Of a DNA stretch of 64,000 bases, positions 1-11,307 are shown in pieces. The DNA is from Lichenostomus cassidix (Eukaryota; Chordata; Aves; Passeriformes; Meliphagidae), in assembly GCA_008360975.2 (NCBI GenBank), contig VLJF02000047.1, forward strand, positions 3,099,698 to 3,163,697. The letters run 5' to 3'. Made by a program: the position numbers and the translations under genes. The notes below the pieces were generated by a model that was not told where the DNA came from, searched no databases, and saw nothing but the letters and a program-made list of their open reading frames with translations. How positions within the stretch are numbered: the first letter of the stretch is position 1; every line of letters begins with the position of its first letter.

Positions 1-69
1 TACAAGGTAAGTGACCTGGAAGTGGACATGGAGGGCCTGTGATGGAGACCTGGTTTTTCCTGGGATCTG
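1..69 (+). repeat. Representative canonical (type A) monomer, 69 bp
   Basis: This is one full type A unit in the phase used throughout this annotation. In order it holds a splice-donor-like GTAAGT (7-12), a GTGACCTGGAAGTGGAC block, GGAGGGCCTGTGATGGAGACC, a short T-run and TGGGATCTG. It has no CG dinucleotide. Frequent dimorphic positions across the array are G or A just before GTAAGT, and A or T in the GGACATGG/GGACTTGG step. The opposite strand has no stop codon in any frame. Confidence 0.95.
7..12 (+). promoter_or_regulatory. Consensus 5' splice-donor motif, repeated in nearly every monomer
   Basis: The bases AAG followed by GTAAGT match the nine-base vertebrate donor consensus (MAG/GTRAGT) exactly; the common AAA/GTAAGT form misses one base. 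The motif recurs in almost every type A, B and C monomer: on the + strand before the first gap and on the - strand after it. Rare variants include GTATGT near 2889, GTTAGT near 8215 and 9590, and GTAGGT near 10198; type E copies carry GTCAGT. Whether it is ever used as a splice site or bound by U1 snRNP cannot be told from sequence. Confidence 0.6.
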
Positions 70-339
70 TACCAAGTAAGTGACCTGGAAGTGGACTTGG
101 AGGGCCTGTGATGGAGACCTGGTTTTTCCTGGGATCTGTACAAGGTAAGTGACCTGGAAGTGGACATGGAGGGCCTGTGATGGAGACCTGTTTTTTCCTG
201 GGATCTGTACAAAGTAAGTGACCTGGAAGTGGACATGGAGGGCCTGTGATGGAGACCTGGTTTTTCCTGGGATCTGTACAAAGTAAGTATGGAAGTGGAC
301 ATAGAGCGGTGATGGAGACCTGGTTTTTCCTGGGATCTG

Positions 340-477
340 TACAAGGTAAGTGACCTGAAAGTGGACTTGGAGGGTCTATGCTGGAGACCTGGATTGCCCC
401 GCGGTCTGTAGAAAGTAAGTGGCGTGGAGGTGGACTTGGAGCGTCTATGCTGGAGACCTGGTTTTTCCTGGGATCTG
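340..477 (+). repeat. Type B monomer and following unit (CpG-bearing variant)
   Basis: The unit 340-408 replaces the usual TGGTTTTTCCTGGGATCTG end with TGGATTGCCCCGCGGTCTG, and the next unit 409-477 opens TAGAAAGTAAGTGGCGTGG. Both remain 69 bp. The variant recurs throughout the window, with CCGCGG, CTGCGG, ACAGCGG or CCACGG forms in the reverse-oriented part. It supplies much of the array's CpG content. It often marks the start of a higher-order block or precedes a type E monomer. Confidence 0.85.
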
Positions 478-1642
478 TACAAGGTAAGTGACCTGGAAGT
501 GGACTTGGAGGGCCTGTGATGGAGACCTGGTTTTTCCTGGGATCTGTACAAAGTAAGTGACCTGGAAGTGGACTTGGAGGGCCTGTGATGGAGACCTGGT
601 TTTTCCTGGGATCTGTACAAGGTAAGTGACCTGGAAGTGGACTTGGAGGGCCTGTGATGGAGACCTGGTTTTTCCTGGGATCTGTACCAAGGTAAGTGAC
701 CTGGAAGTGGACTTGGAGGGCCTGTGATGGAGACCTGGTTTTTCCTGGGATCTGTACAAAGTAAGTGACCTGGAAGTGGACTTGGAGGGCCTGTGATGGA
801 GACCTGGTTTTTCCTGGGATCTGTACAAAGTAAGTGACCTGGAAGTGGACTTGGAGGGCCTGTGATGGAGACCTGGTTTTTCCTGGGATCTGTACAAAGT
901 AAGTGACCTGGAAGTGGACTGAGGGCCTGTGATGGAGACCTGGTTTTTCCTGATCTGTCAAGTAGGACCTGGAAGTGGACATGGAGGGCCTGTGATGGAG
1001 ACCTGGTTTTTCCTGGGATCTGTACAAAGTAAGTGACCTGGAAGTGGACATGGAGCGCCTGTGATGGAGACCTGGTTTTTCCTGGCATCTGTACAAGGTA
1101 AGTGACGTGGACGTGGACTTAGAGCGTCTATGCTGGAGACCTTGATTGCCCACGCTGTGTAGAAAGTAAGTGGCCTTGAGATGGACTTAGAGCGCCTGTG
1201 ATGGAGACCTGGTTTTTCCTGGGATCTGTACAAAGTAAGTGACCTGGAAGTGGACTTGGAGGGCCTGTGATGGAGACCTGGTTTTTCCTGGGATCTGTAC
1301 AAAGTAAGTGACCTGGAAGTGGACATGGAGGGCCTGTGATGGAGACCTGGTTTTTCCTGGGATCTGTACAAAGTAAGTGACCTGGAAGTGGACTTGGAGG
1401 GCCTGTGATGGAGACCTGGTTTTTCCTGGGATCTGTACAAAGTAAGTGACCTGGAATTGGACTTGGAGGGCCTGTGATGGGGACCTGGTTTTTCCTGGGA
1501 TCTGTACAAAGTAAGTGACCTGGAAGTGGACTTGGAGGGCCTGTGATGGGGACCTGGTTTTTCCTGGGATCTGTACAAAGTAAGTGACCTGGAAGTGGAC
1601 ATGGAGTGCCGGTGATGGAGTCCTGGTTTTTCCTGGCATCTG

Positions 1643-1711
1643 TACAAGGTAAGTGGGGTGGACGTGGACTTAGAGCGTCTGTGCTGGAGGCCTTGATGTG
1701 CCCATGCTGTG
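1643..1711 (+). repeat. Representative type C monomer (GATGTGCCCATGC core)
   Basis: This 69-bp variant carries TTGATGTGCCCATGCTGTG instead of the T-run segment and is followed by TAGAAAGTAAGTGGCCTTGAG. It normally sits in a fixed order: a copy ending TGGCATCTG, then type C, then a copy with GATCTTTGCAACGTAAG. I count about eight instances before the first gap (near 1.15, 1.7, 1.97, 3.07, 4.0, 6.13, 6.6 and 9.35 kb) and about 38 after it, so it is a marker for higher-order organisation. Confidence 0.85.
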
Positions 1712-3473
1712 TAGAAAGTAAGTGACCTTGAGATGGACTTAGAGCGCCTGTGATGGAGACCTGGTTTTTCCTGGGATCTTTGCAACGTAAGTGACCTGGA
1801 AGTGGACATGGAGGGCCTGTGATGGAGACCTGTTTTTTCCTGGGATCTGTACAAAGTAAGTGACCTGGAAGTGGACATGGAGTGCCGGTGATGGAGTCCT
1901 GGTTTTTCCTGGCATCTGTACAAGGTAAGTGGGGTGGACGTGGACTTAGAGCGTCTGTGCTGGAGGCCTAGATGTGCCCATGCTGTGTAGAAAGTAAGTG
2001 GCCTTGAGATGGACTTAGAGCGCCTGTGATGGAGACCTGGTTTTTCCTGGGATCTTTGCAACGTAAGTGACGTGGAAGTGGACTTGGAGGGCCTGTGATG
2101 GAGACCTGGTTTTTCCTGGGATCTGTACAAAGTAAGTGACCTGGAAGTGGCCATAGAGCGCCTGTGATGGAGACCTGGTTTTTCCTGGGATCTTTGCAAC
2201 GTAAGTGACCTGGAAGTGGACTTGGAGCGTGTATGCTGGAAACCTGGATTGCCCCGTGGTCTGTAGAAAGTAAGTGGCGTGGAGGTGGACTTGGAGCGTC
2301 TATGCTGGAGACCTGGTTTTTCCTGGGATCTCTACAAGGTAAGTGACCTGGAAGTGGACATGGAGGGCCTGTGATGGAGACCTGGTTTTTCCTGGGATCT
2401 GTACAAGGTAAGTGACCTGGAAGTGGACATGGAGGGCCTGTGATGGAGACCTGGTTTTTCCTGGGATCTGTACAAGGTAAGTGATCTGGAAGTGGACTTG
2501 GAGCGTCTATGGTGGAGACCTGGATTGCCCCGTGGTCTGTAGAAAGTAAGTGGCGTGGTGGTGGATTTGGAGCGTCTATGCTGGCGACCTGGTTTTTCCT
2601 GGGATCTGTACAAGGTAAGTGACCTGGAAGTGGACTTGGAGGGCCTGTGATGGAGACCTGGTTTTCCTGGGATCTGTACAAAGTAAGTGACCTGGAAGTG
2701 GACTTGGAAGGCCTGTGATGGCGACCTGGTTTTTCCTGGGATCTGTACAAGGTAAGTGATCTGGAGGTGGACTTGGAGCGTCTATGCTGGAGACCTGGAT
2801 TGCCCCGCGGTCTGTAGAAAGTAAGTGGCGTGGAGGTGGATTTGGAGCGTCTATGCTGGCGACCTGGATTTTCCTGGGATCTGTACAAGGTATGTGACCT
2901 GGAAGTGGACATGGAGGGCCTGTGATGGAGACCTGGTTTTTCCTGGGATCTGTACAAGGTAAGTGACCTGGAAGTGGACATGGAGTGCCGGTGATGGAGA
3001 CCTGGTTTTTCCTGGCATCTGTACAAGGTAAGTGGGGTGGACGTGGACTTGGAGCGTCTGTGTTGGAGGCCTTGATGTGCCCATGCTGTGTAGAAAGTAA
3101 GTGGCCTTGAGATGGACTTAGAGCGCCTGTGATGGAGACCTGGTTTTTCCTGGGATCTTTGCAACGTAAGTGACCTGGAAGTGGACATGGAGGGCCGGTG
3201 ATGGAGACCTGGTTTTTCCTGGGATCTGTACAAAGTAAGTGACCTGGAAGTGGACTTGGAGGGCCTGTGATGGAGACCTGGTTTTTCCTGGGATCTGTAC
3301 AAAGTAAGTGACCTGGAAGTGGACTTGGAGGGCCTGTGATGGGGACCTAGTTTTTCCTGGGATCTGTACAAGGTAAGTGACCTGGAAGTGGACTTGGAGG
3401 GCCTGTGATGGGGACCTGGTTTTTCCTGGGATCTGTACAAAGTAAGTGGACCTGGAGTGGACTTGGAGGTCTA

Positions 3474-3497
3474 GTACCCCCACCAAAAACGAGGTCT
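3474..3497 (-). repeat. Possible micro-inverted monomer fragment
   Basis: Within the + oriented array this 24-base stretch reads like the opposite strand: GTACC followed by a C-run, ACCAAAAACGAGGTCT. This resembles the GTACAGATCC...AAAAACGAGGTCT order of reverse-strand monomers seen elsewhere. The flanks on both sides return to the normal orientation. It could also be a sequencing or assembly artefact. Confidence 0.4.
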
Positions 3498-4146
3498 ATG
3501 CTGAGACCTTGATTGCCCCGCTCTGTAGAAAGTAAGTGGCCTTGAGATGGACTTAGAGTGCCTGTGATGGAGACCTGGTTTTTCCTGGGATCTTTGCAAC
3601 ATAAGTGACCTGGAAGTGGACTTTGAGGGCCTGTGATGGAGACCTGGTTTTTCCTGGGATCTGTACAAAGTAAGTGACCTGGAAGTGGACTTGGAGGGCC
3701 TGTGATGGAGACCTGGTTTTTCCTGGGATCTGTACAAGGTAAGTGACCTGGAAGTGGACATGGAGAGCCTGTGATGGAGACCTGGTTTTTCCTGGGATCT
3801 GTACAAGGTAAGTGACCTTGAAGTGGACTTGGAGGGCCTGTGATGGGGACCTGGTTTTTCCTGGGATCTGTACAAAGTAAGTGACCTGAAAGTGGACTTG
3901 CAGCGCCTGTGATGGAGACCTGGTTTTTCCTGGGATCTGTACAAGGTAAGTGGGGTGGGTGTGGACTTAGAGCGTCAGTGCTGGAGGCCTTGATGTGCCC
4001 ATGCTGTGTAGAAAGTAAGTGGCCTTGAGATGGACTTAGAGCGCCTGTGATGGGGACCTGGTTTTTCCTGGGATCTGTAGAAAGTAAGTGACCTGGAAGT
4101 GGACTTTGAGGGCCTGTGATGGAGACCTGGTTTTTCCTGGGATCTG

Positions 4147-4214
4147 TACAAAGTCAGTGATGTGGAGTGGACTTGGAGGGTCTATGCTGGAGACCTGGAT
4201 TGCCCCGCAGTCTG
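4147..4214 (+). repeat. Representative type E monomer, 68 bp, GTCAGT variant
   Basis: This unit is one base shorter than canonical because GACCTGGAAGTGG is replaced by GATGTGGAGTGG, and its donor motif is GTCAGT instead of GTAAGT. The same change recurs many times, usually after a type B copy. On the stop-free strand it both shifts the frame and creates a TGA (CATCACTGAC), so it ends many of the long open frames. Confidence 0.85.
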
Positions 4215-7200
4215 TAGAAAGTAAGTGGCGTGGAGGTGGACTTGGAGGGCTTGTGATGGAGACCTGGTTTTTCCTGGGATCTGTACAAAGTAAGTGACCT
4301 GGAGGTGGACTTGGAGCGTCTATGCTGGAGACCTGGATTGCCCCGCAGTCTGTAGAAAGTAAGTGGCGTGGAGGTGGACTTGGAGGGCCTGTGATGGAGA
4401 CCTGGTTTTTCCTGGGATCTGTAAAGGTAAGTGACCTGGAAGTGGACATGGAGGGCCTGTGATGGAGACCTGGTTTTTCCTGGGATCTGTACAAAGTAAA
4501 TGATGTGGAGTGGACTTGGAGGGCCTGTGATGGGGACCTGTTTTTTCCTGGGATCTGAACAAAGTAAGTGATGTGGAGTGGACTTGGAGGGCCTGTGATG
4601 GGGACCTGGTTTTTCCTGGAATCTGTACAAAGTAAGTGACCTGGAAGTGGACTTGGAGGGCCTGTGATGGAGACCTGGTTTTTCCTGGGATCTTTTCAAA
4701 GTAAATGACCTGGAAGTGGACTTGGAGGGCCTGTGATGGAGACCTGGTTTTTCCTGGGATCTGTACAAAGTAAGTGACCTGGAAAAGGACATAGAGCGCC
4801 TGTGATGGAGACCTAGTTTTTCCTGGGATCTGTACAAAGTAAGTGGCCTGGAAGTGGACTTAGAGCATCTATGCTGGAGACCTGGATTGCCCCGCGGTCT
4901 GTAGAAAGTAAGTGGCGTGGAGGTGGACTTGGAGCGTCTATGCTGGAGGCCTGGTTTTTCCTGGGATCTCTACAAGGTAAGTGACCTGGAAGTGGACATG
5001 GAGGGCCTGTGATGGAGACCTGGTTTTTCCTGGGATCTGTACAAGGTAAGTGGCGTGGAGGTGGACATGGAGGGCCTGTGATGGAGACCTGGTTTTTCCT
5101 GGGATCTGTACAAGGTAAGTGATCTGGAAGTGGACTTGGAGCGTCTATGCTGGAGACCTGGATTGCCCCGTGGTCTGTAGAAAGTAAGTGGTGTGGTGGT
5201 GGATTTGGAGCGTCTATGCTGGCGACCTGGTTTTTCCTGGGATCTGTACAAGGTAAGTGACCTGGAAGTGGACTTGGAGGGCCTGTGATGGAGACCTGGT
5301 TTTTCCTGGGATCTGTACAAGGTAAGTGACCTGGAAGTGGACATGGAGGGCCTGTGATGGGGACCTGGTTTTTCCTGGGATCTGTACAAGGTAAGTGGCG
5401 TGGAGGTGGACATGGAGGGTCTGTGATGGAGACCTGTTTTTTCCTGGGATCTGTACAAAGTCAGTGATGTGGAGTGGACTTTGAGGGTCTATGCTGGAGA
5501 CCTGGATTGCTCCGCAATCTGTAGAAAGTAAGTGGCGTGGAGGTGGACTTGGAGGGCCTGTGATGGAGACCTGGTTTTTCCTGGGATCTGTACAAAGTAA
5601 GTGATCTGGAAGTGGACTTGGAGGGCCTGTGATGGAGACCTGGTTTTCCTGGGATCTGTACAAAGTAAGTGACCTGGAAGTGGACTTGGAGGGCCTGTGT
5701 TGGAGACGTGTTTTTCCTGGGATCTGTACAAAGTAAGCGACCTGGAAGTGGACTTGGAAGGCCTGTGATGGCGACCTGGTTTTTCCTGGGATCTGTACAA
5801 GGTAAGTGATCTGGAGGTGGACTTGGAGCGTCTATGCTGGAGACCTGGATTGCCCCGCGGTCTGTAGAAAGTAAGTGGCGTGGAGGTGGATTTGGAGCGT
5901 CTATGCTGGCGACCTGGTTTTTCCTGGGATCTGTACAAGGTAAGTGACCTGGAAGTGGACATGGCGTGCCTGTGATGGAGACCTGGTTTTTCCTGGGATC
6001 TGTACAAAGTAAGTGACCTGGAAGTGGACATGGAGTGCCGGTGATGGAGACCTGGTTTTTCCTGGCATCTGTACAAGGTAAGTGGGGTGGACGTGGACTT
6101 AGAGCGTCTGTGCTGGAGGCCATGATGTTCCCATGCTGTGTAGAATGTAAGTGGCCTTGAGATGGACTTAGAGCGCCTGTGATGGAGACCTGGTTTTTCC
6201 TGGGATCTTTGCAACGTAAGTGACCTGGAAGTGGACTTTGAGGGCCTGTGCTGGAGACCTGGTTTTTCCTGGGATGTGTAGCAAGTAAGTGACCTGGAAG
6301 TGGACTTGGAGGGCCTGTGATGGAGACCTGTTTTTTCCTGGGATCTGTACAAAGTAAGTGACCTGGAATTGGACTTGGAGGGCCTGTGATGGAGACCTGG
6401 TTTTTCCTGGGATCTGTACAAAGTAAGTGACCTGGAAGTGGACATGGAGGGCCTGTGATGGAGACCTGGTTTTTCCTGGGATCTGTACAAGGTAAGTGAC
6501 CTGGAAGTGGACATGGAGTGCCGGTGATGGAGACCTGGTTTTTCCTGGCATCTGTACAAGGTAAGTGGGGTGGACGTGGACTTAGAGCGTCTGTGCTGGA
6601 GGCCTTGATGTGCCCATGCTGTGTAGAAAGTAAGTGGCCTTGAGATGGACTTAGAGCGTCTGTGATGGAGACCTGGTTTTTCCTGGGATCTTTGCAACGT
6701 AAGTGACCTGGAAGTGGATATGGAGGGCCTGTGATGGAGACCTGGTTTTTCCTGGGATCTGTACAAAGTAAGTGACCTGGAAGTGGACTTGGAGGGCCTG
6801 TGATGGAGACCTGGTTTTTCCTGGGATCTGTACAAAGTAAGTGACCTGGAAAAGGACATAGAGCGCCTGTGATGGAGACCTCGTTTTTCCTGGGATCTGT
6901 ACAAAGTAAGTGACCTGGAAAAGGACATAGAGCGCCTGTGATGGAGACCTAGTTTTTCCTGGGATCTGTACAAAGTAAGTGACCTGGAAGTGGACTTGGA
7001 GCATCTATGCTGGAGACCTGGATTGCCCCGCGGTCTGTAGAAAGTAAGTGGCGTGGAGGTGGACTTGGCGGGCCTGTGATGGAGACCTGGTTTTTCCTGG
7101 GATCTGTACATTGTAAGTGACCTGGAAGTGGACATGGAGGGCCTGTGATGGAGACCTGGTTTTTCCTGGGATCTGTACCAAGTAAGTGACCTGGAAGTGG

Positions 7201-10200
7201 ACTTGGAGGGCCTGTGATGGAGACCTGGTTTTTCCTGGGATCTGTACAAGGTAAGTGACCTGGAAGTGGACATGGAGGGCCTGTGATGGAGACCTGGTTT
7301 TTCCTGGGATCTGTACAAAGTAAGTGAGCTGGAAGTGGCCATAGAGCGCCTGTGATGGAGACCTGGTTTTTCCTGGGATCTGTACAAAGTAAGTGACCTG
7401 GAAGTGGACTTGGAGGGCCTGTGATGGAGACCTGGTTTTTCCTGGGATCTGTACAAGGTAAGTGACCTGGAAGTGGACATGGAGGGCCTGTGATGGAGAC
7501 CTGGTTTTTCCTGGGATCTGTACAAGGTAAGTGACCTGGAAGTGGACATGGAGGGCCTGTGATGGAGACCTGGTTTTTCCTGGTATCTGTACAAAGTAAG
7601 TGAGCTGGAAGTGGCCATAGAGCGCCTGTGATGGAGACCTGGTTTTTCCTGGGATCTGTACAAAGTAAATGATGTGGAGTGGACTTGGAGGGCCTGTGAT
7701 GGGGACCTGTTTTTTCCTGGAATCTGAACAAAGTAAGTGATGTGGAGTGGACTTGGAGGGCCTGTGATGGGGACCTGTTTTTTCCTGGGATCTGTACAAA
7801 GTAAGTGACCTGGAAGTGGACTTGGAGGGCCTGTGATGGAGACCTGTTTTTTCCTGGGATCTGTACAAAGTAAGTGACCTGGAAGTGGACTTGGAGGGCC
7901 TGTGATGGAGACCTGGTTTTTCCTGGGATCTGTACAAGGTAAGTGACCTGGAAGTGGACTTGGAGGGCCTGTGATGGAGACCTGGTTTTTCCTGGGATCT
8001 GTACAAAGTAAGTGACCTGGAAGTGGACATAGAGCGCCTGTGATGGAGACCTGGTTTTTCCTGGGATCTGTACAAAGTAAGTGACCTGGAAATGGACATG
8101 GAGGGCCTGTGATGGAGACCTGGTTTTTCCTGGGATCTGTACAAAGTCAGTGACCTGGAAGTGGACATAGAGCGCCGGTGATGGAGACCTGTTTTTTCCT
8201 AGCATCTGTACAAGGTTAGTGACCTGGAAGTGGTCTTAGAGCGTCTATGCTGGAGACCTGGATTGCCCCGCGGTCTGTAGAAAATAAGTGGCGTGGAGGT
8301 GGACTTGGAGTGTCTATGCTGGAGACCTGGTTTTTCCTGGGATCTGTACAAAGTAAGTGACCTGGAAGTGGACATGGAGGGCCTGTGATGGAGACCTGGT
8401 TTTGCAGGATCTGTACAAAGTAAGTGACCTGGAAGTGGACTTGGAGGGCCTGTGATGGAGACCTGGTTTTTCCTGGGATCTGTACAAAGTAAGTGACCTG
8501 GAAGTGGACATGGAGGGCCTGTGATGGAGACCTGTTTTCCTGGGATCTGTACAAAGTAAGTGACCTGGAGTGGACTTGGAGGGTCTGTGATGGAGACCTG
8601 TTTTTCCTGGGATCTGTACAAAGTCAGTGATGTGGAGTGGACTTGGAGGGTCTATGCTGGAGACCTGGATTGCCCCGCAGTCTGTAGAAAGTAAGTGGCG
8701 TGGAGTGGACTTGGAGGGCCTGTGATGGAGACCTGTTTTTTCCTGGGATCTGTACAAAGTAAGTGACCTGGAAGTGGACATAGAGCGCCTGTGATGGAGA
8801 CCTGGTTTTTCCTGAGATCTGTACAAAGTAAATGATGTGGAGTGGACTTGGAGGGCCTGTGATGGAGACCTGGTTTTTCCTGGGATCTGTACAAGGTAAG
8901 TGACCTGGAAGTGGACATGGAGGGCCTGTGATGGAGACCTGGTTTTTCCTGGGATCTGTACAAAGTAAGTGACCTGGAAGTGGACATGGAGGGCCTGTGA
9001 TGGGCCTGGTTTTTCCTGGGATCTGTACAAAGTAAGTGACCTGGAAGTGGACATGGAGGGCCTGTGATGGAGACCTGGTTTTTCCTGGGATCTGTACAAA
9101 AGTGACCTGGAAGTGGACATGGAGGGCCTCTGATGGAGACCTGGTTTTCCTGGGATCTGTACAAGGTAAGTGACCTGGAAGTGGACATGGAGGGCCTGTG
9201 ATGGAGACCTGGTTTTTCCTGGGATCTGTACAAAGTAAGTGACCTGGAAGTGGACATAGATTGCCGGTGATGGAGACCTGGTTTTTCCTGGCATCTGTAC
9301 AAGGTAAGTGGGGTGGACGTGGACTTAGAGCGTCTGTACTGGAGGCCTTGATGTGCCCATGCTGTGTAGAAAGTAAGTGGCCTTGAGATGGACTTAGAGC
9401 GCCTGTGATGGAGACCTGGTTTTTCCTGGGATCTGTACAAAGTAAGTGACCTGGAAATGGACATGGAGGGCCTGTGATGGAGACCTGGTTTTTCCTGGGA
9501 TCTGTACAAAGTCAGTGACCTGGAAGTGGACATAGAGCGCCGGTGATGGAGACCTGGTTTTTCCTAGCATCTGTACAAGGTTAGTGACCTGGAAGTGGTC
9601 TTAGAGCGTCTATGCTGGAGACCTGGATTGCCCCGCGGTCTGTAGAAAATAAGTGGCGTGGAGGTGGACTTGGAGTGTCTATGCTGGAGACCTGGTTTTT
9701 CCTGGGATCTGTACAAGGTAAGTGACCTGGAAGTGGACATGGAGGGCCTGTGATGGAGACCTGGTTTTCCTGGGATCTGTACAAAGTAAGTGACCTGGAA
9801 GTGGACTTGGAGGGCCTGTGTTGGAGACCTGTTTTTCCTGGGATCTGTACAAGGTAAGTGGCGTGGAGGTGGACATGGAGGGTCTGTGATGGAGACCTGT
9901 TTTTTCCTGGGATCTGTACAAAGTCAGTGATGTGGAGTGGACTTGGAGGGTCTATGCTGGAGACCTGGATTGCCCCGCAGTCTGTAGAAAGTAAGTGGCG
10001 TGGAGGTGGACTTGGAGGGCTTGTGATGGAGACCTGGTTTTTCCTGGGATCTGTACAAGGTAAGTGACCTGGAAGTGGACTTGGAGGGCCTGTGATGGAG
10101 ACCTGGTTTTTCCTGGGATCTGTACAAGGTAAGTGACCTGGAAGTGGACATGGAGGGCCTGTGATGGAGACCTGGTTTTTCCTGGGATCTGTACAAGGTA

Positions 10201-10807
10201 GGTGACCTGGAAGTGGACATGGAGGGCCTGTGATGGAGACCTGGTTTTTCCTGGGATCTGTACAAGGTAAGTGACCTGGAAGTGGACATGGAGGGCCTGT
10301 GATGGAGACCTGGTTTTTCCTGGGATCTGTACAAGGTAAGTGACCTGGAAGTGGACTTGGAGGGCCTGTGATGGAGACCTGGTTTTTCCTGGGATCTGTA
10401 CAAGGTAAGTGACCTGGAAGTGGACATGGAGGGCCTCTGATGGAGACCTGGTTTTCCCTGGGATCTGTACAAGGTAAGTGACCTGGAAGTGGACATGGAG
10501 GGCCTGTGATGGAGACCTGGTTTTTCCTGGGATCTGTACAAGGTAAGTGACCTGGAAGTGGACATGGAGGGCCTGTGATGGAGACCTGGTTTTTCCTGGC
10601 ATCTGTACAAGGTAAGTGGGGTGGATGTGGACTTAGAGCGCCAGCGATGGAGACCTTGATTTTCCCATGATCTGTACAAAGTAAGTGACCTCGAAATGGA
10701 CTTAGAGCGCCTGTGATGGAGACCTGGTTTTTCCTGGGATCTGTACAAAGTAAGTGACCTGGAAGTGGACATAGAGCTCCTCTGATGGAGACCTGGTTTT
10801 CCCTGGG

Positions 10808-11307
10808 NNNNNNNNNNNNNNNNNNNNNNNNNNNNNNNNNNNNNNNNNNNNNNNNNNNNNNNNNNNNNNNNNNNNNNNNNNNNNNNNNNNNNNNNNNNNN
10901 NNNNNNNNNNNNNNNNNNNNNNNNNNNNNNNNNNNNNNNNNNNNNNNNNNNNNNNNNNNNNNNNNNNNNNNNNNNNNNNNNNNNNNNNNNNNNNNNNNNN
11001 NNNNNNNNNNNNNNNNNNNNNNNNNNNNNNNNNNNNNNNNNNNNNNNNNNNNNNNNNNNNNNNNNNNNNNNNNNNNNNNNNNNNNNNNNNNNNNNNNNNN
11101 NNNNNNNNNNNNNNNNNNNNNNNNNNNNNNNNNNNNNNNNNNNNNNNNNNNNNNNNNNNNNNNNNNNNNNNNNNNNNNNNNNNNNNNNNNNNNNNNNNNN
11201 NNNNNNNNNNNNNNNNNNNNNNNNNNNNNNNNNNNNNNNNNNNNNNNNNNNNNNNNNNNNNNNNNNNNNNNNNNNNNNNNNNNNNNNNNNNNNNNNNNNN
11301 NNNNNNN
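10808..11307. other. Assembly gap, 500 N
   Basis: Exactly 500 undetermined bases, a conventional placeholder and not a measured length. The satellite is in opposite orientation on the two sides, so the gap hides an orientation switch or a misjoin. Confidence 0.99.

Larger units (their letters stand above)
1..10807 (+). repeat. 69-bp satellite array, GTAAGT on + strand
   Basis: About 157 head-to-tail copies of a 69-bp monomer fill this stretch without unique sequence. Successive copies of the TACAAGGTAAGTGACC start are spaced 69 bp apart (1, 70, 139, 208). The strand given is the one on which GTAAGT reads 5' to 3'. Canonical copies alternate with type B (first at 340-408), type C (for example 1643-1711) and 68-bp type E copies (for example 4147-4214). 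Small lesions occur at about 905-965, 3440-3500 and 8400-9110. The array starts before base 1 and runs into an assembly gap. No gene is supported: the long open frames on the - strand follow from a stop-free monomer whose length is a multiple of three. The satellite family is not one I can name. Confidence 0.97.

Noticed and set aside
1..10807. Tandem micro-exons with paired splice acceptor and donor in each monomer
   Set aside because: On the donor strand the only AG after the T-run lies immediately before GTAAGT, leaving no exon between them. The better acceptor-like CCACTTCCAG is on the other strand.
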